From the NCBI GenBank assembly GCA_027459565.1, contig DAIDIA010000303.1, forward strand, positions 1 through 31,450: a stretch of 31,450 nt of DNA, given 5' to 3'. The notes beneath the pieces were generated by a model that saw only the letters and a list, made by a program, of their open reading frames with translations, was not told the DNA's origin and made no database searches. This DNA is from Acidimicrobiaceae bacterium (GTDB lineage Bacteria; Actinomycetota; Acidimicrobiia; Acidimicrobiales; Bog-793). Position 1 is the first letter of the stretch. Every line of letters starts with the position of its first letter. The translations under genes and the position numbers were made by a program. Below, piece after piece: positions 24,390 through 31,450 of the stretch.

Positions 24390-25490
24390 TCAGTCCCATG
24401 GGCAAATCGAGAGGTGCACCGCTCCTTTGGGACCGTTTCCCGCAACATATCCAATGGCCTTGCCGACATCCTCCAAGCCAAATGAGTGAGTAGCCATCTT
24501 CTCAAGCGGATACCTTCTCGAGGTGATGAGATCGAGGCCCATTTCAACGGCCTCGAAGCTATGCCCCCGAACGCCGACAAGACTGAGACACTTCGACTGG
24601 ATGAGTTTCAGGGGAAGATTACTGATTCCCTCTGGAACGGCCGTAGGACAAAGGTAGCGGCCCTGTTTGCGAAGCATCTGCAAACCTGAAATTACTGTTG
24701 AAGACGACCCGGCAGCTGTATCGAGCACGATGTCGACCATCTCTCCATTGGTGAGTCGTCGCACCTCTTCCACTGCCTCTTGACCCTCCAACATGAGAAT
24801 GTGATCGGCTCCAAGTTCTTTTGCCACTTGAAGTCGCTCGGCATCGCGTGGCCGACCAATTACGATGATGCAACTCGCGCCGGCCTCCTTCGCCGCCATG
24901 ACACACCCGATTCCCTGTTGTCCCGGGCCGATGACTACAACGGTCTTCGACGGGGCGACTCCACCGTAGAAATAAGCCCATTCGAAGCCATTGCCAATCG
25001 GAAGGGCCATCGACAGATGACGCCAAGGGGCGTCTCCGGTGATCTTGTGGAGTATCGATCGCGGATGCAAATACAGGTACTGACTGAAGCCACCCCATAA
25101 GCCCGGCGCAACGGCAACTGGAGTGCTTCCGAACCTCATCGGCTCTGCATGCATATGAGGGTCGCAGTCATCACAGAGTCGAAAATCCCGACCACGGCAG
25201 AATTCGCAATGCCCACACGGGAGGTACTCCTCCACAGCGACACGATCGCCTTCGGACACTCCCCAGCGCTCACGCGCGATATTTCCGATCTCTGCGATAA
25301 CACCCACATTTTCATGCCCGAGGATGCGTTCGCGCCCGGCGGCCGCGAACATCCCCACATCGCTCCCACAGATCCCCGCGGCTTCGACCCGAAGCAAAGC
25401 GGCGTCCGCGGGGATCGGAAGGACATCCAGTTCGCGAACTTCGCATTCTCCCGGAGCTGTCATTACTGACGCCATCGACGACTTCGACAT
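24390..25490 (-). CDS. zinc-dependent medium-chain dehydrogenase
   Basis: 366 residues, ATG 25490 with AGGGGGA a few bases upstream. Zinc ligands of the MDR family are visible: Cys41 in 'GICGSD' and the His59-Glu60 pair in 'GHENVG' for the catalytic zinc, and Cys92, Cys95, Cys98 and Cys106 for the structural zinc. The Rossmann motif 'GPGQQGIG' is at 188-195. It resembles threonine dehydrogenase-like alcohol dehydrogenases that oxidise secondary alcohols or diols with NAD(P)+. It is the last gene of the catabolic run, 62 bp behind the AAA+ gene. In this setting it may oxidise an alcohol or cis-diol intermediate, but its exact substrate is not deducible. The length is usual for the family. Confidence 0.9.
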   Translation of the reverse strand: MSKSSMASVMTAPGECEVRELDVLPIPADAALLRVEAAGICGSDVGMFAAAGRERILGHENVGVIAEIGNIARERWGVSEGDRVAVEEYLPCGHCEFCRGRDFRLCDDCDPHMHAEPMRFGSTPVAVAPGLWGGFSQYLYLHPRSILHKITGDAPWRHLSMALPIGNGFEWAYFYGGVAPSKTVVVIGPGQQGIGCVMAAKEAGASCIIVIGRPRDAERLQVAKELGADHILMLEGQEAVEEVRRLTNGEMVDIVLDTAAGSSSTVISGLQMLRKQGRYLCPTAVPEGISNLPLKLIQSKCLSLVGVRGHSFEAVEMGLDLITSRRYPLEKMATHSFGLEDVGKAIGYVAGNGPKGAVHLSICPWD

Positions 25491-25552
25491 TTCATCCCCC
25501 TATATTCTCTGAATCTGGCTAATTCAATGAACCCTCTATTGCGCGTCTACGA

Positions 25553-26461
25553 TCACGCATCCCGAATCGCCGACCGTGGCCGCGACGAAACGACTCCGAA
25601 AAGATCCTCCACGATCAGCTTGGAGGGATCGAGAGCGGTCTCGACGCGAGAGGCGAGCGCATCGGCGACCAATTTGCGCACTTGGCGACCATCGAATCCC
25701 TCAAGCTGTTGGGCAACCTCACGCAACCGCCCTGAATCCAAGATGGACTTACAGCCTGGATACAAGCGCGCCAACTCTTCGAACGTGTCGTGGAGGATCT
25801 CCTCGATCACCCTCACCGTGGGCAGCGGAATCTCGAGCCATAGGTCGGCTCGCGACATGATCGCAGCATCAACGGCGTCGGGAAGATTCGTCGTCCCGAC
25901 GACGACCACGCCCGGAACCTCACGGGCAACCCAATCGAGAGCCGACAAAAGCGCCGCCGTACCTCGAAAGACATCGGCAGGATTTGTCTCGAGCGAAGAC
26001 CGCTCCCTCGAGATCGCAAGTGCTTCGATTTCATCGAGGATTACAATCAGCGGTCCGTCTTCCGCCAATGCTGGGAGTTCCTCTTCGAAGAGTTGGATGA
26101 TGTTGCGCTGCGTACGTCCAAGAAGCTCACTTGGCAAGACGTGAAGATTCACGTCGAGTACACGAACCGGTCCATATCGCTCCGCCAGCGCAATCGATAC
26201 CTGGCTTCCCAGTCCTCTTGCCAAGCTTGACTTACCCACGCCCGGCCGTCCCGAAAGGAGCAGGAGTCCGTGGAGAGGAAGGCCCATCCCCGCGACGCCG
26301 TTCTTTCGAAGTTCAATCGCCATGAGCGCATGGTTGAGTAGCCGCTCCTTGATCCCGGCTGGAACCACAATACGATCCCAACTCTCCCTGAGGCTCGCCT
26401 CATGGGCTCCGGTGACGACAATCGCCTTCTCCATTTGGCTCGAACCGTGGAAGTGTTCCAT
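25553..26461 (-). CDS. AAA+ ATPase resembling Pch2/TRIP13
   Basis: 302 residues. ATG 26461 has GAGAGG close upstream; ATG 26434 is an alternative. Walker A is 'GRPGVGKSS' at 71-79, Walker B 'VILDEIEAL' with Asp143-Glu144, and sensor 1 'TTNLPDAVDAAI..RADL' from 190. The order of elements, including the 'RYGPVRVLDVNLH' segment, the 'GR....I..LFEE' helix, and the 'RADLWLEIPLPT' sequence where TRIP13 has 'RADIKQYIGPPS', agrees with the TRIP13/Pch2 group. The length equals that of bacterial TRIP13 proteins, which lack the eukaryotic N-terminal domain. Pch2/TRIP13 ATPases unfold the N-terminal segment of HORMA proteins; no HORMA gene is near. Its place between an oxygenase-type bicupin and an alcohol dehydrogenase suggests a remodelling role for a cluster enzyme (inference). 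Confidence 0.8.
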   Translation of the reverse strand: MEHFHGSSQMEKAIVVTGAHEASLRESWDRIVVPAGIKERLLNHALMAIELRKNGVAGMGLPLHGLLLLSGRPGVGKSSLARGLGSQVSIALAERYGPVRVLDVNLHVLPSELLGRTQRNIIQLFEEELPALAEDGPLIVILDEIEALAISRERSSLETNPADVFRGTAALLSALDWVAREVPGVVVVGTTNLPDAVDAAIMSRADLWLEIPLPTVRVIEEILHDTFEELARLYPGCKSILDSGRLREVAQQLEGFDGRQVRKLVADALASRVETALDPSKLIVEDLFGVVSSRPRSAIRDA

Positions 26462-26496
26462 TGACCTCTCGCAATCCCTCGTTCGAATACGACGTC

Positions 26497-27555
26497 TTAG
26501 CGACCGCTGAACGATCGGTTTGTGTTCTTTTCGAGCACAGCCTGCCTCGGAGAAAGATACAGATACGGGAACTCCCGCTTCGCTGCCCTCTCCCAGAAAT
26601 ACCGGATCCCGAAGGCAATGCGCACCAACTCACACTCCTCGTCACCCTCGTTTACATGTCGATGCGGAGTCTGTGGTCCAGGAACGTGAAAGCCAGTACC
26701 GGGTTTCCATGGCACCTTCACACCGTCTACCAACGTGTAGCCGGTGCCCTTCAAGCAATAAAGGTGCGCTTCCATATGGGCATGCATTCCCCCATACTCA
26801 TGGGCAGGATCGATAAGCAGCCCACTGATTTCCGTGGTGTGCATCTTCACATCGTTGAGGTCTTTGCCGATCCTCATGTACTGGACAATTGATGACTTGT
26901 GAAAACCAGGCGGAAGACTCACCATGCCGTCGAGGTCTCCGAGAATGAGCGGATGCTCAGGATCGAAATCCGGCATGTCCGCAGGAAGGACGGGCACTCC
27001 GTCATCCTCACCTTGAGACACCAACGCGTCCTCGCGATGGAGAACGACGCGATTCCCCTCGGAGCCGTAACCGTCAGTAGAAACATCAACGTCGGGTTCC
27101 GTCAAAGTCTGACCCCAATCCTCCACCTGCATCGTTCGATGGAGACCGCAAAAGTGTTCGAGATGGGGGGTCATCACGGAGAGATAGCGAACCGGCTCGT
27201 CACTGGTGTTGAAGTGCTGGTGCACGGAACCGAATGGAATATTGATGAGACTATGGCGCCGCCAGTCATAGCGAACGTTGTCGATCACGCTAAATCCGTG
27301 GCCGCTCACGATCAGGATGGATTCCTCACCATGTTTATGCGCGCCAGTATGGAACCCCGGGGCAATCTCGGAGATCATCGATACGGTCCCCCACGTCCGG
27401 AATCCTGTTTCGGGCGCCACTAAGAGCGCCGCGCGCGAGTCCTGTCGCGTCTCGACCCAATCGAGCTCCTCTTCATGGATACCCTTTCGCGCCGCGCGCT
27501 TTTCCGACTCCGATTTCTCCCACATTCCCAACCAGCCGTCGTAGAAATTTGCCAT
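26497..27555 (-). CDS. bicupin, gentisate 1,2-dioxygenase-like
   Basis: 352 residues, ATG 27555 with GGAG six bases upstream. Two cupin domains are visible. In the first (about 60-125), His73, His75 and Glu78 in 'GAHKHGEESI' plus His112/His114 in 'VHQHF' are metal ligands; in the second (about 245-310), His258, His260 and Glu262 in 'MHAHMEAH' plus His298/His300 in 'PHRHV' are present. Length and layout match gentisate 1,2-dioxygenase and related ring-cleaving dioxygenases (1-hydroxy-2-naphthoate, salicylate), but both cupins keep full metal sets, which is unlike gentisate dioxygenases where usually only the first one binds iron. A decarboxylase or other cupin function is possible. It is next to the AAA+ gene (35 bp) in the same operon. 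Confidence 0.75.
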   Translation of the reverse strand: MANFYDGWLGMWEKSESEKRAARKGIHEEELDWVETRQDSRAALLVAPETGFRTWGTVSMISEIAPGFHTGAHKHGEESILIVSGHGFSVIDNVRYDWRRHSLINIPFGSVHQHFNTSDEPVRYLSVMTPHLEHFCGLHRTMQVEDWGQTLTEPDVDVSTDGYGSEGNRVVLHREDALVSQGEDDGVPVLPADMPDFDPEHPLILGDLDGMVSLPPGFHKSSIVQYMRIGKDLNDVKMHTTEISGLLIDPAHEYGGMHAHMEAHLYCLKGTGYTLVDGVKVPWKPGTGFHVPGPQTPHRHVNEGDEECELVRIAFGIRYFWERAAKREFPYLYLSPRQAVLEKNTNRSFSGR

Positions 27556-27618
27556 GGGTTCTCCGTCTCTCCTCTTGTTATTGATGATCTGCGTGATGCG
27601 TACCTCGAAACGTTCGAT

Positions 27619-28392
27619 TCATTCGACTCGGAATCCGCCATCGAGTTCGTAGACGACACCGGTCGTCCACGCCGCAGCGGGAGAGACGAGATAAGCAACA
27701 AGATGCGCGACCTCATCGGGAGTTCCCATGCGCCCGAGGCTTACCGTGCCGAGCTGTTTCGCCAACCGATCTGGTGTTCGCGTAGCCGTTGTGCGCTCCG
27801 TATCAATGAAGCCGGGTGCCACGGCATTCACTCGAACTTTCGGCGCCCATTCGAGTGCCATCGATTTCGTGAGACTGTTCAATGCCGCCTTGCACGCGCC
27901 GTACACACCCATCCCTGAAGAGACTGTGCGCACGCCACCAATAGATGAGATATTCACGACGCAACCACCCGCATCGTTCATAACCGTCATCGCAACGCTC
28001 GCACAGAGAAACGCGCTGAGGACATTCAACCGGAACGTTTCCATTACGTCATTCGCCGAGACCCCGAGCAGCGGACCGCGATTGAAATCACCTCCGAAAC
28101 TCCCGCCCGCTCCATTGACAAGGATGTCCAAAGGTCCACCGACGTTGACGGCGAAATCGAAAAGGCGCCGAACCTCATTCTCGTTGCGAACATCAGTTGG
28201 GCATCCGTACGCCCGGATCCCGGCTGACGCCAATTTCTGGACCGAAGCCTCGATCGCATCCGGGCGTCTGGCGGCGAGAATGACCGCTGCTCCTTTTTGC
28301 CCCAGACGTTCCGCAATGGCGAAACCGATTCCCGCGGAGGCGCCTGTCACTACTGCAAGTCGACCTGTAAGGTCCGAAGGGTCGTCGGTCAT
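27619..28392 (-). CDS. short-chain dehydrogenase/reductase (SDR)
   Basis: 257 residues. Classical SDR features: cofactor motif 'TGASAGIG' at 16-23, 'NGAG' at 93-96, catalytic Ser149 or 150 in 'NISSIG', Tyr164 and Lys168 in 'YGACK', and the 'PGFIDTE' element after the active site. An Arg pair after beta2 ('AARRPD') favours NADP(H). The C-terminus 'GVVYELDGGFRVE' is as usual. The protein probably oxidises a dihydrodiol or keto/alcohol intermediate in the pathway; the substrate is not known. The start ATG 28392 overlaps the stop of the small CxxC gene (ATGA), and GAAGGA lies upstream, so the two genes are translationally coupled. Confidence 0.93.
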   Translation of the reverse strand: MTDDPSDLTGRLAVVTGASAGIGFAIAERLGQKGAAVILAARRPDAIEASVQKLASAGIRAYGCPTDVRNENEVRRLFDFAVNVGGPLDILVNGAGGSFGGDFNRGPLLGVSANDVMETFRLNVLSAFLCASVAMTVMNDAGGCVVNISSIGGVRTVSSGMGVYGACKAALNSLTKSMALEWAPKVRVNAVAPGFIDTERTTATRTPDRLAKQLGTVSLGRMGTPDEVAHLVAYLVSPAAAWTTGVVYELDGGFRVE

Positions 28393-28574
28393 CGACGCAC
28401 ATCCTTCGCCTGAGTTGCACCCATCGTCATATAGGATCCGACCGATAGACCTGACCTTCGTCGAAACGACATGCGTCCGACGCCTTCTCGAAGCAGCTCC
28501 GCCAAGTCATGTCGCGAAAACCTCATATTCCGCGCGACCCAACCACAGGTGACGCAACGACCGTCAATGTACAT
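28389..28574 (-). CDS. tiny CxxC protein coupled to the SDR gene
   Basis: 61 residues from ATG 28574, preceded by GGAG at a spacing of six bases. An in-frame start 13 codons upstream is possible but lacks a good site. The stop codon overlaps the SDR start in an ATGA. Contents: 'DGRCVTCGW' (Cys7 and Cys10), a helix 'FSRHDLAELLREGV', and a basic/glycine-rich C-terminus ('RMSFRRRSGLSVGSYMTMG'). Two cysteines form only half of a zinc or Fe-S site, so it would need to dimerise or use a partner. I do not recognise the family. Size and arrangement support a real small gene more than a shadow frame, but proteomic or conservation data are missing. Confidence 0.5.
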   Translation of the reverse strand: MYIDGRCVTCGWVARNMRFSRHDLAELLREGVGRMSFRRRSGLSVGSYMTMGATQAKDVRR

Positions 28575-28692
28575 TCTCCTCTCCAAGACACTGCACGCAA
28601 AGGTCGTGCCCACAATTCACCGGACATCTGACGCGTAACTCCAACGCGTAGCTAAGGACACCTAGTGAACTGCGCAACTGCTTCCGAAATGG

Positions 28693-30015
28693 TTATGCGT
28701 AATACTTCGTTAGTGCTCGCCGCTGATCGTAGGTTGCATCCAGCCACGACTCATCTGTCGTAAGAACTGCGGATGCCGATCGCACCCGATGCAACTGAGG
28801 GTCTAGGTTCGACGGCACCATTGTCGAGTCCTCCGCTAAGGCTCTTGCCTCGGCGATGAGACGCCGACGGGCAGCAACAATCGCCGAATCCGAACTTCCG
28901 AGACTCTCAAGTGCTGGTTCGAACCGAGGACCCATGCTCTCCTGCATCGCCTGATCCTGCGCGGCGACACCATCGATTCCGCTGATTGAAAGCATGTGCC
29001 GTTGAAAAACCCGGTTCATCCCGTAGTCGTTCGACTCGTTCTGAGCCGCAAGCTCTGTGCCGGGAATGTGCAGGACATGAATACCGTGTCCTGACTCGCA
29101 ATGGTCGATCTCCGCCTGCGTTAGCGGGCGATCTGGGTGGTAGGTCATGCTCCAGGCCCAACACGTCTCATCGTCGATCGGCACCCAGGCGTGCCCACTT
29201 ATCGGCGCATCGGCACTGGTCCTCGGGATGAATGTGTACCAAGGCATCAACCATTGGGTGATACGCCAGTAGTAGCGGCCATCGGGAGTGTTGCGACGCG
29301 CACCAATCAAGAGCCCGTAGTCGGTTGGCTCGATGAAAAACCGTGGCGCAGTGTCCCCATTCATGAGAGGTTGCTTCGCATCACTTTCCCCAAGCGGTCC
29401 GTAGTCTGCCCAGAGTGCGGTGTCAGCGTGAAGGATCGATGCATGGCTTGAGTCGATGCCCCCTTCCATCGCCTGAGTGAAGCAAACCTTCTCAAGCCTT
29501 CGCGACACATAGCGGTGTTCGTTCGGGACTACCGCCCATTCAAGATCGGGTAAACCGGGCATCTCTTCGGGCTTACCCATGTACGCCCAGATCATTCCGC
29601 CTCGTTCGACACATGGATACGACGTGAGCTTCACATGCTGCTTGAATCGGCTGTTCGCTGGCTCGTTCGGCATGTCGATGCATTGGCCGGTGACGTCGTA
29701 TTTCCAACCGTGATACGGGCAGCGCAGACCGGGATGTCCGTCAGCGCAGTCTTCTCCCTCGTTTCGTGCGAAATAGAGCGACGCGCGTCGATGGGCGCAG
29801 AACTCCTGCAAGAGCGCAATTCGTCCAGTTGTGTCTTTGAATACAATCAAAGGTTCGTTCAAGAGCTTGACACGGACCGGTTCTGCCCAAGGGTCCGAAA
29901 GGTCCCTCGCGTGCATTACCGGGACCCAGTATCTGCGAAGGAGCTCGCCAAGCGCGGTCCCAGGGCCCGTATGGTTCAGGAGATCAACTGCCTCCATAAA
30001 CTCTCGCTGCGACAT
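28693..30015 (-). CDS. Rieske non-haem iron oxygenase alpha subunit, phthalate 4,5-dioxygenase type
   Basis: 440 residues from ATG 30015, supported by GGGAGG seven bases upstream; the frame also continues 102 codons further upstream into the HicB-like gene without a better start. The Rieske [2Fe-2S] site has Cys73-x-His75 in 'FCAHRRASLYF' and Cys99-x2-His102 in 'RCPYHGWKYD'. The mononuclear iron helix 'EGGIDSSHASILHAD' gives the Asp and two His. The start 'TGPGTALGELLRRYWVPV' and 'MPNEPANSRFKQHVKLTSYP' are typical of phthalate 4,5-dioxygenase and related class I Rieske oxygenases acting on aromatic acids. It would add oxygen to an aromatic ring; electrons must come from a reductase not seen in the window. 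The substrate is undefined. Confidence 0.9.
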   Translation of the reverse strand: MSQREFMEAVDLLNHTGPGTALGELLRRYWVPVMHARDLSDPWAEPVRVKLLNEPLIVFKDTTGRIALLQEFCAHRRASLYFARNEGEDCADGHPGLRCPYHGWKYDVTGQCIDMPNEPANSRFKQHVKLTSYPCVERGGMIWAYMGKPEEMPGLPDLEWAVVPNEHRYVSRRLEKVCFTQAMEGGIDSSHASILHADTALWADYGPLGESDAKQPLMNGDTAPRFFIEPTDYGLLIGARRNTPDGRYYWRITQWLMPWYTFIPRTSADAPISGHAWVPIDDETCWAWSMTYHPDRPLTQAEIDHCESGHGIHVLHIPGTELAAQNESNDYGMNRVFQRHMLSISGIDGVAAQDQAMQESMGPRFEPALESLGSSDSAIVAARRRLIAEARALAEDSTMVPSNLDPQLHRVRSASAVLTTDESWLDATYDQRRALTKYYA

Positions 30016-30076
30016 TGTGCATCCTCCCTTTATGTTCGTGACGTACGTACTGCCCGCGCCAGAAGAGCTCAGGTCA

Positions 30077-30391
30077 TCAGGTACTGGCCGTCCCTCCGTA
30101 CATCTCTTTCGAAATCGCGCTTGCCGAGTGCTCGGTGAGACCAGAGGCACCACTCCGGAGCGGCGGACGAGGTACTGGAATTTCGTCCCCTCTGTGGAAA
30201 GCCTCCGAGAGGTACTCAATGCGTTGTTCTTCGAGTCGATCGATTGCGGTGAGTATATTGCCGGCCTCCGCGGCACAGCCGGGTAGCTCGGGATACTCCG
30301 CTCTCCGCACCCAGGTCCCATCGGGCTTCTCTAGGGAATACACGACTGCAACGTATGGAATCGCCATGTAATCTACGAGCTCCACGACCAT
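30077..30391 (-). CDS. HicB-like protein inside the catabolic operon
   Basis: 104 residues from ATG 30391, preceded by GAGGGG; a GTG at 30409 is in frame. The N-terminal half reads 'VVYSLEKPDGTWVRRAEYPELPGCAAEAGNILTAIDRLEEQRIEY', the ferredoxin-like HicB antitoxin pattern with the 'PELPGC.AEA....EA' signature. The C-terminal half is Pro/Ser/Arg-rich, unlike the DNA-binding tail of typical HicB. No HicA gene is next to it. It begins 19 bp after the transporter gene ends and lies 60 bp before the Rieske gene, so it is co-transcribed. It could be a regulator or an adapted orphan domain; an antitoxin role is not supported here. Confidence 0.72.
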   Translation of the reverse strand: MVVELVDYMAIPYVAVVYSLEKPDGTWVRRAEYPELPGCAAEAGNILTAIDRLEEQRIEYLSEAFHRGDEIPVPRPPLRSGASGLTEHSASAISKEMYGGTAST

Positions 30392-30410
30392 CCCCTCCCC
30401 TCGGACCACA

Positions 30411-31450
30411 CTAGTTCATCACGTCCGGATCGACGGATGTGAGGCCGACCGCTTCCGTGACATCAGGCTCGGGCGCGGGCTGATGTGTAGCGATCGAAGC
30501 CTTTGTGACTCCCTCAGGGAACAGTGGAAAATGACATGCGACCCAGCGATCTGGCTGGATCTCTTGAAGTTGTGGCTCGATGGTCGAACACACTTCCTCT
30601 TTTCGAGGACAACGCGTGTGGAATCTACAGCCACTGGGTGGCCGCACCGGGGACGCAGGATCGCCAAGAAGTCGAATTTGCTCGGAAGCTCCTTGCGCAT
30701 CGGGTATCGAGGAAAGCAACGCGGCCGAATACGGATGCATAGGCGCTCGGTATATCGCGTCAGACTCGCCGACCTCACAGAGACGACCCAGGTAGATCAC
30801 TGCTATTCGATCTCCCAGATGGTGAGCAACCGCAAGGTTATGGGTGATGAACATGTACGCGAGGCCAAGTTCGGTTCGCAAATCTTCGAAGATATTGAGG
30901 ATCTGCGCCTGAACAGAGACGTCTAGGGACGCGACTGGCTCGTCGCAGATGACGAGACTCGGAGAGGCGATGATCGCTCTGGCGATCGCGACCCGTTGAC
31001 ACTGTCCACCAGACAACTCTCTCGGTCGACGGTGACCGTGCACCGCAATGTCCAACCCGACGCTTGCAAGGACTTCCTCGACCCGATGCGCTCGTCGATC
31101 CTTCGAGTCGACACCTTGCAAATCGAGTGGTTCTGCGACAAGATCAACAACTCGTTTCCGCGGGTCGAGTGACGCGAAGGGATCCTGGAACACAACCTGG
31201 ATGCCCTGCATGGCCTGCTGAAGTTGTTTTCCGCGCAGTGACGCCAGATCAACGCCTCGAAACCAGACCTCACCATGTGTAGGTCGTGGCATCTGCAGCA
31301 CGCTTCGCGCCATGGTGGACTTGCCGCACCCACTTTCCCCGACAATCGCAAGCACCTCCCCCCGTCGGATCGAAAAAGAAACGTCCTTCACCGCATAGAA
31401 CCGCTCCGCACGAACACCTTTCGATTTCAAGGTGAACTCCTGGCTGAGAT
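30411..31450 (-). CDS. oligopeptide/dipeptide-type ABC transporter ATP-binding protein, 5' end missing
   Basis: About 346 visible codons; the frame is open to the window edge and the first residues ('LSQEFT') fit the interior of the domain, so the start is outside. Walker A 'GESGCGKST', Q-loop 'VVFQDPFASLDPRK', signature 'LSGGQCQRVAIA', Walker B 'LVICDEPVASLDVS' and the 'THNLAVA' switch are all present. The C-terminal oligopeptide/dipeptide extension contains 'GDPASPVRPPSGCRFHTRCP', with the cysteine cluster common to OppF/DppF. It energises uptake of peptides or other solutes such as aromatic acids or sugars by a five-gene Opp-type system. The permeases, the partner ATPase and the binding protein must lie beyond the window. 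It is the first visible gene of the catabolic run. Confidence 0.92.
   Translation of the reverse strand, partial: LSQEFTLKSKGVRAERFYAVKDVSFSIRRGEVLAIVGESGCGKSTMARSVLQMPRPTHGEVWFRGVDLASLRGKQLQQAMQGIQVVFQDPFASLDPRKRVVDLVAEPLDLQGVDSKDRRAHRVEEVLASVGLDIAVHGHRRPRELSGGQCQRVAIARAIIASPSLVICDEPVASLDVSVQAQILNIFEDLRTELGLAYMFITHNLAVAHHLGDRIAVIYLGRLCEVGESDAIYRAPMHPYSAALLSSIPDAQGASEQIRLLGDPASPVRPPSGCRFHTRCPRKEEVCSTIEPQLQEIQPDRWVACHFPLFPEGVTKASIATHQPAPEPDVTEAVGLTSVDPDVMN

Noticed and set aside
25553..26461. CBASS defence system around the TRIP13-like ATPase
   Set aside because: Both flanks are visible and hold metabolic genes; no CD-NTase, HORMA or effector gene is seen.
19001..30391. HicA-like (19001) and HicB-like (30077) proteins as one toxin-antitoxin pair
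   Set aside because: They are 11 kb apart and the HicA-like protein lacks a visible active-site His.
1..31450. tRNA genes, rRNA, CRISPR arrays and transposases
   Set aside because: No T-arm consensus in context, no regularly spaced repeats and no transposase motif was found by reading both strands.

Overview
The window looks like chromosomal DNA of a high-GC actinobacterium, most likely from the Acidimicrobiia. The evidence is an actinobacterial-type DapD, a small HicA-fold-like protein of a kind common in actinobacteria, DUF6629 and DUF3224 proteins, and a secreted protein built from the 'GYW.VS..G.V..FG.A...GS' repeat that is frequent in Acidimicrobiia. No rRNA, tRNA, CRISPR array, integrase or transposase was recognised. 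All family calls come from reading motifs, not from database searches.

Left part (1-9190): a secreted coiled-coil protein that seems cut off by AT-richer DNA at the window edge, an FMN-binding split-barrel protein, an Hsp15-like S4 RNA-binding protein, DapD (lysine/diaminopimelate synthesis), a DUF6629 membrane protein, a coupled pair of small membrane proteins, a secreted helical protein, a six-repeat protein fused to a GH25-like domain, and a DUF4436-like membrane protein.

Middle part (9190-24390): a CorC/HlyC-type CBS protein, a LapA-like protein downstream of a small winged-helix regulator, an ice-binding-like DUF3494 protein with a Thr-rich stalk, an L,D-transpeptidase, an ACMSD-type amidohydrolase, an Amt ammonium transporter whose first twin histidine is Glu, a threonine dehydratase, small conserved proteins (HicA-like, DUF3224, two DUF1801) and a secreted Ig-like-repeat protein. 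Several 450-1050 bp gaps hold no convincing gene.

Right part (24390-31450): a run of eight same-strand (minus) genes that reads as a catabolic operon. In transcription order: an oligopeptide-type ABC transporter ATPase (its start is outside the window), an orphan HicB-like protein, a Rieske oxygenase alpha subunit of the phthalate 4,5-dioxygenase type, a tiny CxxC protein, an SDR dehydrogenase, a gentisate-dioxygenase-like bicupin, an AAA+ ATPase resembling Pch2/TRIP13, and a zinc alcohol dehydrogenase. Uptake, ring hydroxylation, dehydrogenation and possibly ring cleavage can be inferred; the substrate is unknown. The TRIP13-like ATPase, with no HORMA or CD-NTase partner nearby, is the most unusual element of the window.
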